From the NCBI GenBank assembly GCA_002402275.1, contig DHFN01000234.1:1-5915 (forward strand): 5,915 bases of DNA, given 5' to 3'. The DNA comes from Anaerolineales bacterium UBA4823. GTDB lineage: Bacteria > Chloroflexota > Anaerolineae > Anaerolineales > UBA4823. Shown in pieces: positions 1-5,915 of the stretch. The first letter of the stretch is position 1, and the number at the start of each line of letters is the position of its first letter. A program made the translations under genes and the position numbers. The notes under the pieces are model-generated. The model was not told where the DNA came from and ran no database searches. It worked only from the letters and a program-made list of their open reading frames with translations.

Positions 1-2385
1 ACGTATGTAGTCTAAAATAGATCTTGCTATATGCTCCAATTGATTAGTGTCAATCTGCAGTCGTTTTGAAAGCCCAAGACCATGTTCTGTAATATATTCA
101 TGAAGATCTTCGTAATCTATAGCAATCAAGCCAAGATTAAGCAAAGTAGATCTATACTTGGCGGACAAAGCAATCTCATCAAGAAACGGTACTTCCTCCC
201 ATGCGCGAATCCTTTCTAACACCTCTTGCCCGATGCGGGCGCTTGAACCCAAAGGGGCATATGGATTGTCATGATTCTGGATGCCTTTATTCCCTAACTG
301 TTCAACCAACCTTTGGTAGGGTAAAGAGCTTTGTTGTTTAAGAATTTCATATACAAAACGCCGCATGCGGTCGTATCGTCCTACAAAACGAATAAAGCGA
401 GCCTGATGAGCAGCGTCCTGACGGCTATCGCTAAATATCAATAATCTTTCTTTGCCATCATGCCCTTCTCTGGTAGCATTGGCAACCGCCAAGGCTTCAA
501 CTAATCCTTCACTAACTACCTTAATGGCAGCTGAAGTTCCAAGAGATATCGGGGTCAGAATGTCCCTGCTGCCTGCTCTGCCCCCGCAACACAGACAACG
601 ACTCCGGCTTGGTGTAAATTTTATCTGCCAAACATATTCATTCGGATCATAACTGAAATTTAATCCCTGAATATCAAAACTGCCATGTGCCACAAGGCGT
701 TTTTTAACCATAGTTATTTCTGTTTGCCTCAATTTTCGCTTCTTTGGTACGATATCTTCATTTTCTTCGCTATCGTCTTCCTCATCCTCATCACTTAACA
801 ATTCAAATCTGTTCGGATCATACAATAACCATTCAGGAGTATCCGCTTTATTACTGCTGGGCCGCAATTGACCGCTAGCGTCGTCAGGATCTTCCCCTAT
901 AAATCGCATATAATCCGCACCACAAGTACGACAAATATAGAGCGGAGCCGTACTGCAGCCACAAACCAAACATTTTTCTTCCCCCATCGGGTAAACACAA
1001 CCACATTCTGGATTAATACAGCGATGGAAAGCCCACCCACCACGCAAGAAGCGGTGTATACGTAATCGCAAGTTTCCAGGAATATCATCGGGTAGAGCAG
1101 CACCAACTAACAAAGCTGCTTCAACCTCAATCTTAATTCCTTCGATATCAGCAGCACGTCTTTCCGGCACTGTTTCTTGAATTTTTTCTGCCAACTGGGT
1201 AACTGACATGGGCTTTTTGATAAGCCAGTTTCCTAAATCCCAGATTATTTTTGCCGTTGAAGCTGCCTCGGCAAGAGAACAATCCGGGGTTATGCCTGCT
1301 AACTTACATAAGCTACCGCGAATAGCATCTGGATTATCAATATCAACATCGCCCAATACAGGGACTTCAGGTGCATATTTTACTTGTGGTGGTATTTCAA
1401 TTTCTGCTAATTCTTCGCTTAAAACCATTATCGCTTTTTCACCCACACCGGTTAGCTTTGAGAAAAACTCCTGTACTGCCCGGCTGCGCGCTTCTAATAC
1501 CTCTTGAGGATCGAGATCAGACTCATCTACACTTTTTATTGTGGCAGAAGTTCCAACCGGCACTAGTTCGGGGAAGCGCTTAATTTGCTCTGACTCGGGA
1601 ATACTAATATTCCAATCTTGAACAGCCCGTCCCAAATGAGACTTCAGCCTTCGCACTAAAAGAGCAATGTTCGTTCCCAGCGTGCCCCGGTAAGTATGGA
1701 CTTCGTCAAATACAAGAAAACGGCAACGATGATTAGCAAATATAGCTTCTCGATCAGCAGGACGAGTCAATAAATACTCCAACATCATATAGTTTGTCAG
1801 CAGTATATGAGGCGGATTTTTACGCAAGGATTCACGCTGGGCCTGATTAGTGCTTCTATCATACTTGGCCACAGATATTACTCCATCAAAACCTGAGGAA
1901 GCCAAATAATCATTTATACGCAAAAATTGATCGTTAGCCAGCGCATTCATTGGGTATATCAGAATAGCGGTCAGCCCATTCTTTTTGAAAAGGACCGCAT
2001 CATCAATAGCATTTTGTATAACCGGCAACAGAAAGCACTCTGTTTTCCCTGATCCTGTTCCAGTGGTTACCGTTAAAGGAGACGGATTAACCCCCAATAG
2101 GTTAGCTATGGATTCAGACTGGTGTATGTATGAGTACTGGCTACCGGAGCGTTCTACCATCACCTTGGCCAATTTATCATTAAGGGGCAAATCTTTCCAT
2201 AACGCTCCTTTCTTAAAAGGACGGTGAGCTTGAAAAAACGGCTCCTGGGCAAGAAACAGAGGCCTATCTATCTCTCTTTCCAGAGCTTCCCGCAATTGCG
2301 GATCCTTGGCTCTGAATTCAGTCAACAGGTATTCCCGGTACTCTTCCAGCATATAGTCTAAAGCTTTAATTGGGTGCAGGCTCAT
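1..2385 (-). CDS. YprA/DUF1998-type superfamily 2 DNA helicase, 3' end cut by window edge
   Basis: Predicted ATP-dependent DNA helicase or translocase; 795 codons are visible and the frame is still open at base 1. The start at 2385 is supported by AGGAG eight bases upstream. An N-terminal region of about 100 residues ends in YSYIHQSESI (84-93), which sits where a Q-motif would. RecA lobe 1 has motif I TTGTGSGKT at 107-115 (Lys114 binds ATP phosphate), Ia-like IYPMNALANDQ at 143-153, Ib-like LLTNYMMLEYLL at 195-206, motif II DEVHTYRG at 227-234 and motif III GTSAT at 278-282. DEVHTYRG resembles the DELHTYRG I recall from YprA/MrfA. A long linker carries cysteines at 456, 461, 463, 472, 475, 477, 485 and 488, then an acidic-basic block at 531-551 and CLCC at 597-600. 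RecA lobe 2 begins with LLIFSDSRQDAA at 648-659. Motifs V and VI, and any DUF1998 domain, would be off the left edge. It follows the methyltransferase gene on the same strand. DrmA of DISARM, DruE of Druantia and Dpd helicases are related; which is nearest cannot be settled here, so no symbol is given. Confidence 0.93.
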   Translation of the reverse strand, partial: MSLHPIKALDYMLEEYREYLLTEFRAKDPQLREALEREIDRPLFLAQEPFFQAHRPFKKGALWKDLPLNDKLAKVMVERSGSQYSYIHQSESIANLLGVNPSPLTVTTGTGSGKTECFLLPVIQNAIDDAVLFKKNGLTAILIYPMNALANDQFLRINDYLASSGFDGVISVAKYDRSTNQAQRESLRKNPPHILLTNYMMLEYLLTRPADREAIFANHRCRFLVFDEVHTYRGTLGTNIALLVRRLKSHLGRAVQDWNISIPESEQIKRFPELVPVGTSATIKSVDESDLDPQEVLEARSRAVQEFFSKLTGVGEKAIMVLSEELAEIEIPPQVKYAPEVPVLGDVDIDNPDAIRGSLCKLAGITPDCSLAEAASTAKIIWDLGNWLIKKPMSVTQLAEKIQETVPERRAADIEGIKIEVEAALLVGAALPDDIPGNLRLRIHRFLRGGWAFHRCINPECGCVYPMGEEKCLVCGCSTAPLYICRTCGADYMRFIGEDPDDASGQLRPSSNKADTPEWLLYDPNRFELLSDEDEEDDSEENEDIVPKKRKLRQTEITMVKKRLVAHGSFDIQGLNFSYDPNEYVWQIKFTPSRSRCLCCGGRAGSRDILTPISLGTSAAIKVVSEGLVEALAVANATREGHDGKERLLIFSDSRQDAAHQARFIRFVGRYDRMRRFVYEILKQQSSLPYQRLVEQLGNKGIQNHDNPYAPLGSSARIGQEVLERIRAWEEVPFLDEIALSAKYRSTLLNLGLIAIDYEDLHEYITEHGLGLSKRLQIDTNQLEHIARSILDYIR

Positions 2386-2472
2386 CTATATCACTCCTGT
2401 TCTCTGTTTTGCTGCAATAAATCATTTTAACCAACTGCTTCTTTATTTACCCTTATCCGACCGTATATGCAT
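2386..2472 (-). other. 87-base spacer between methyltransferase and helicase genes
   Basis: AT-rich spacer on the coding strand, from the base after the methyltransferase TAA to the base before the helicase ATG. It holds the helicase Shine-Dalgarno. I see no GC-rich stem followed by a T run, so no intrinsic terminator, and no convincing -35/-10 promoter pair. Co-transcription of the two genes is the simplest reading. This is inferred from sequence only. Confidence 0.6.
2394..2398 (-). promoter_or_regulatory. Shine-Dalgarno site of the helicase gene
   Basis: On the minus strand AGGAG lies eight bases ahead of the ATG at 2385. This fixes the helicase start there rather than at the next in-frame ATG (residue 12), which has no comparable site. 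The helicase therefore has its own ribosome entry signal and need not depend on readthrough from the methyltransferase gene. Confidence 0.8.
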
Positions 2473-5400
2473 TTAATCCACCTCATTCTCTCCTTCAAAT
2501 AGCGAGATCTGGTAAGTCCCTGGCCCTTCAGCTACCTTCGTACTAGTCTTTGCATAAACATCAGGCAGTGATATTACCGGTTGAGGAAGATTTTCATTTA
2601 AAGGAACATCCCAGTAAGGATCATATTTGCGGGTAAAAGACTCCAAGCCAATTTGTTTTAATTCTTTGAACATTGTTAAACAAATTGTTGGGGAGTCTGG
2701 ATAACTTTTATGACTGAAACTTGATAGAACATGAGCATATTGTTCACTGTTCAAGCCATAAGCATTAGCAATAACTGCATCAATAGCAGCTCGTGCTGTC
2801 CAGTGTTCATCATCCGATTTCAAGATTGGCCAGGTATAAGGGCGTAAAGTTTCCCGCCAATTTTCGCTCATTTGATCACGCCAAAGATTTTCATAACTTT
2901 GGTCATTACACATCAGACGAAGGGAATTATGAATAATCATACACATGTTAGATTTTATCTCCGGTATAGGGATTAAGTTTAGAAGGTAATTGTTCACGTT
3001 TGCGCCCACAGTTTGTCTTAAACACCAGTCGAATACAAAAGAATTAATAATAGACATTATTAAAAGAATACCACTGGTTTTTCGCCGGGCAGGCAAGTGC
3101 TCTATCCCAACTGAATTACCACAGCTTACCCCCGGGGGCAATATGCAGGAAACTGCTGTTCTTTCATTAGTAGAGCTGGCGATTGCTCTGTAAGCGATAC
3201 GATAATATTTTGCCCTATCCAAAGATGCCGGGCGATCTTCCATATTCGTAATAGATATTAAATATCTCGGTTGTTCACCCCATTTTGAATCATAGTGCCA
3301 GAAACATTTCCCTTCGAATAGCAGGAGGTACCCATGTTCAACAATTTTCTTAAAACATTCCGGTTCGCGGATATCATGGTAGATAAATTTTGATTTATCA
3401 GTCGGAGTAAACCGGTGAGAATCATTAGTCATGTGAAATTCACTACCGAATTTTATACCAAATTCTCTGCTTACTTGGCCAAAAGATTGGCTTTCATTAA
3501 AGCATGTTTTGGAAATGAGATAATCACTGTATTCGCGAAGCTCAAGAAAATTTAAATACTCTCCGCTGGTATGCTGAACAAAATCAAGTGAATATGATAA
3601 CGGTTGCCTTCCTGCTTTATCACCAAACAACCATTCGTCATCATGTAAGTAAAACGCACACGGGAATTCCTTTGTGGGCCCTTTCCAGTTAGCTACAATC
3701 AAAGCAAATTTAAATCTTGTATCAATTTCGAAAAGCTTGCGTTGATTCTCAAAAGAATAGCAAAATTGCAAAGACATCTCCTCTAAATAGAGCTGTCTTA
3801 CACCAGTCGCTCCTTCGTTGGCGTGAAATGCGGAGGGAACAACAACTCCAGTCCATCCTTCGGATCCTAACAATTGAGCGTTGCGCTCCATAAACACACG
3901 GAATGCATCAATCTGTCGCCCTGCCAAATCCCCCTCAATTTGCACCTTTTGATATGAATAAAGCCTATCATTCGCTCTTTTTAATTCCTCAAAACGTTCC
4001 TTTTGTGAAATAAAAAGTGTTTTAAATTCCGGATCGACAAGCAGTCTTTTCTCTATCTCAATCCTTTCCCGTTTGGTGGGAGCATTCATAATCTCAAAAT
4101 TAAAAGCCGCGAAAAATTCTTTAGATTTAAATAGTATCGCATCCCATGGTGGATTTCCTAGTACCACGTCGAAACCATGCCGCTTTTTATCAAATCCAGA
4201 AGGGTAAAACACCTCTGGGAATACAAGGTCGTATGAAAGAGCCTGTACTAGATCTTCATTTATCATTACAGACAATAAGCCCTGGCTCATTTCGGGTATA
4301 TTATCAAAACCCAAACCTTTTGCAATCATATTTCTTATTGCTTGTGACTCAAATCTGTCCGGCAGTTTATCGTTGCGGGCAACCTCTGTAACCAGATCAC
4401 CATAAGCAATATCATCACACCCCTTTGGTCCTAGCATCACACCCCCTGCCCAGGCTGCGGCTAAAACTCTAAACGGGAGCAAGGTCATATCTAAACGTTC
4501 TTTGACGCCTTCTTTGGCTTTGGTTTCAGGAATAGATATTCCTATACTTGATTCCAGGCATGATACATATTTGAGAGATTCCGCCAATGCATGAGTTAGT
4601 TTCTTTTCTAAATCACGAGAAAATAAATTATTCAGAGGTTCTTGGGTCCCAGGATATTTAAGAAGATGCTCAAAAAAAGGTCCGGTTAATGAATCCCCTA
4701 CAACAAGTCGGTGGTCAAGAAATGTGAGAGGAAGTCCTTCAGAATGAGATGTAAGCCAAAGTGACAATTTTGCCAGTTCTACAGCTAGGGGGTTCTTGTC
4801 CACCCCATAAAGGCAATGCACCGCCACAAGTCGTCGGCAGAGGGTAATTGCCCTGGCTTCCGACAAGCCGCTCTCAGTTCCTTCTGGAGCTCGTGAAGGG
4901 AGGTATTGTACTAGTTCATCATCAGGATCAGGAATATCAACAACTCGTCGTCTCCATATCAAGGATTCCTGAAGCGCTTCCGCTCGTTTATCTGCGTCCG
5001 ATTCTTTTTCAGCTCTGTCTTCACATACACTAGCTAGTTCATCACATAGCCGGCAGGCTTCGTATAAAGCTTCTCCTAAGAATCGGCAGGCCTCTACTAG
5101 GAAATGACCACTGCCCATAGCCGGATCCAATACCTTAAGCGATAATATAGCATTCGGGTTGGGATCGTTTTGAGGACTTATTTCTGCCACTTTCACACCT
5201 AGTGTTTCCTGTACCAAAAAACGTACGAATGAATGTGGCGTATAGTACGATCCAGTTGCCTTTCTGCCTAATCCTACCCTTAAGTAAAAATGTCCCATGG
5301 GTATCGCCTCTACCCACTCCACTTTAGTTTTTTTGCCTTTTGGAGCATCGACTTCGACATCATCCTCTTCGTGCTCTTCTTCTGACAGGATCGGCCCATT

Positions 5401-5915
5401 CTCCACCTGAAGATCTTCCGAGCTGGTTGGTCGGTATTTTTCCCCCTGATCTCGCGGTACAACCACTTCCAGCTTATGTCGCCTTAGGCGGCACATTGGT
5501 TCGGATGCAATACCAGCTTCCAATTCTAGCAGCGCTTCATAAACACGCCCCAAATCTTCAACATTTAGTGGTCCGTAATGAATTCTTTCTCTGCTAGTGC
5601 TCCCCTTCTTTTTAGGCGTCCATAGCAGGCAGTCAAGCAGGTTGGCACAGGCTTTTTCTCCCCAGGTAAGGCAAGATAACACAGGTGTTGTGTCCCCGCC
5701 AAACAATGCTCCTCCCAAAGGAAGAACATTGAGTTCGGTGGACGTCACCCCTGTGGCAAAAATGTGAAATACTGTTCTCATACCATGTTCTAAGTAATAA
5801 CCGGTTTGGGCCCCTTCATCAAGTATTGCACGAGAAATGGAGGCCAGAGCAGATGATGGTGAGTAAGTGTTACGCCATAAACTACTGGAAGCAAAGCTGA
5901 AGGTTTGAGCAGGAT
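2473..5915 (-). CDS. Eco57I/PglX/DrmMI-like N6-adenine DNA methyltransferase, 5' end cut by window edge
   Basis: Predicted SAM-dependent adenine-N6 DNA methyltransferase of a defence or restriction-modification system. Residues are numbered from the Met at 5781. Seen: GSYYTP at 177-182 (the motif before the SAM site in this family), motif I DPAMGSGHF at 219-227, GVDKNPLAVELAKLSLWL at 326-343, GDSL at 362-365 and catalytic NPPW at 543-546. A helical insertion (about 366-536) separates the last two. The C-terminal half holds FENQRKLFEIDTRFKFAL at 677-694, RTAVSCILPPGV at 874-885 and a late AIDAVIANAYGL at 999-1010, and probably contains target recognition. The acidic stretch at 133-145 looks like a linker. 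The ATG at 5781 is probably not the real start: the frame stays open for 44 more codons to the edge, has no good Shine-Dalgarno at that ATG, and the extra residues read like the family's N-terminal region. Visible length is 1146 residues; relatives are commonly about 1200-1400 (from memory). No nuclease motif is apparent. It ends at TAA 2473-2475, 87 bases ahead of the helicase gene. Class is well supported; exact system is not. Confidence 0.93.
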   Translation of the reverse strand, partial: PAQTFSFASSSLWRNTYSPSSALASISRAILDEGAQTGYYLEHGMRTVFHIFATGVTSTELNVLPLGGALFGGDTTPVLSCLTWGEKACANLLDCLLWTPKKKGSTSRERIHYGPLNVEDLGRVYEALLELEAGIASEPMCRLRRHKLEVVVPRDQGEKYRPTSSEDLQVENGPILSEEEHEEDDVEVDAPKGKKTKVEWVEAIPMGHFYLRVGLGRKATGSYYTPHSFVRFLVQETLGVKVAEISPQNDPNPNAILSLKVLDPAMGSGHFLVEACRFLGEALYEACRLCDELASVCEDRAEKESDADKRAEALQESLIWRRRVVDIPDPDDELVQYLPSRAPEGTESGLSEARAITLCRRLVAVHCLYGVDKNPLAVELAKLSLWLTSHSEGLPLTFLDHRLVVGDSLTGPFFEHLLKYPGTQEPLNNLFSRDLEKKLTHALAESLKYVSCLESSIGISIPETKAKEGVKERLDMTLLPFRVLAAAWAGGVMLGPKGCDDIAYGDLVTEVARNDKLPDRFESQAIRNMIAKGLGFDNIPEMSQGLLSVMINEDLVQALSYDLVFPEVFYPSGFDKKRHGFDVVLGNPPWDAILFKSKEFFAAFNFEIMNAPTKRERIEIEKRLLVDPEFKTLFISQKERFEELKRANDRLYSYQKVQIEGDLAGRQIDAFRVFMERNAQLLGSEGWTGVVVPSAFHANEGATGVRQLYLEEMSLQFCYSFENQRKLFEIDTRFKFALIVANWKGPTKEFPCAFYLHDDEWLFGDKAGRQPLSYSLDFVQHTSGEYLNFLELREYSDYLISKTCFNESQSFGQVSREFGIKFGSEFHMTNDSHRFTPTDKSKFIYHDIREPECFKKIVEHGYLLLFEGKCFWHYDSKWGEQPRYLISITNMEDRPASLDRAKYYRIAYRAIASSTNERTAVSCILPPGVSCGNSVGIEHLPARRKTSGILLIMSIINSFVFDWCLRQTVGANVNNYLLNLIPIPEIKSNMCMIIHNSLRLMCNDQSYENLWRDQMSENWRETLRPYTWPILKSDDEHWTARAAIDAVIANAYGLNSEQYAHVLSSFSHKSYPDSPTICLTMFKELKQIGLESFTRKYDPYWDVPLNENLPQPVISLPDVYAKTSTKVAEGPGTYQISLFEGENEVD

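Noticed and set aside
733..747. PKKRK resembling a eukaryotic nuclear localisation signal
   Set aside because: The locus is bacterial in every other respect; the basic patch is better read as part of a charged linker.
897..1106. Minus-strand open frame of 69 codons, hydrophobic and membrane-like
   Set aside because: It is the shifted frame of the cysteine cluster region; the main helicase frame runs through without a stop and encodes the CRTCG knuckles.
1208..1507. Open frame of 99 codons on the plus strand
   Set aside because: It lies wholly antisense to the helicase linker, whose minus-strand frame has clear motifs on both sides. No Shine-Dalgarno or recognisable protein features. The other plus-strand open frames (for example 452-652, 1985-2227, 4146-4391, 5340-5597) fail for the same reason.
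2369..2428. Short minus-strand reading frame of 19 codons in the spacer, overlapping the helicase start
   Set aside because: It has no Shine-Dalgarno and chance frames of this size are expected in an AT-rich spacer. Translational control through it is possible but unsupported.
2386..2472. Possible terminator or promoter between the two genes
   Set aside because: No stem-loop with a following T run and no convincing promoter elements were found; the ATGCAT palindrome just after the methyltransferase stop is too short to matter.
5328..5334. Run of seven A on the coding strand (KGKKTK codons), and a seven-base run at 4672-4678
   Set aside because: Considered as phase-variable or programmed frameshift sites. 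Seven bases is unremarkable, the frame is intact through both, and the first lacks a proper in-frame slippery heptamer.

Overview
The window is filled by two large genes, both on the minus strand and both cut by a window edge. The first in transcription order (2473 to the right edge) encodes the C-terminal 1146 residues of an Eco57I/PglX/DrmMI-like N6-adenine DNA methyltransferase. The second (2385 to the left edge) encodes the N-terminal 795 residues of a superfamily 2 DNA helicase of the YprA/DUF1998 type. They are separated by 87 bases with no visible terminator, and the helicase has a clear Shine-Dalgarno, so they are probably co-transcribed. Every open frame on the plus strand is antisense to one of these two genes, and I see no independent coding signal there.

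Region by region, in transcription order: from 5915 down to about 5130 lies the methyltransferase N-terminal part, with an acidic linker and the GSYYTP motif. From 5127 to 4144 lie the SAM-binding motif DPAMGSGHF, the GVDKNP and GDS motifs, a helical insertion and the catalytic NPPW. From about 4140 to 2473 lies the long C-terminal part, presumably target recognition. Then come the 87-base spacer and the helicase: motif I TTGTGSGKT, motif II DEVHTYRG, motif III GTSAT, a linker with a cysteine cluster, an acidic-basic block, and the start of the second RecA lobe (LLIFSDSRQDAA). The ORF leaves the window before motifs V and VI.

A large adenine methyltransferase transcribed directly ahead of a YprA-family helicase is the arrangement of class 1 DISARM (drmMI then drmA) and of related methylase-helicase defence arrays. 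The likely roles are marking of self DNA by the methyltransferase and ATP-driven engagement or processing of unmarked invading DNA by the helicase. The genes that would decide between DISARM, another named system and an undescribed variant (an SNF2 helicase upstream; DUF1998 and phospholipase D-type nuclease genes downstream) lie outside the window.

The host cannot be named. The moderately low GC content (judged by eye), AGGAG ribosome site and mixed codon choice would suit a Firmicute such as a clostridial or Peptococcaceae-like bacterium, but this is a weak inference. No RNA gene, CRISPR array, insertion sequence, attachment site or origin was recognised.
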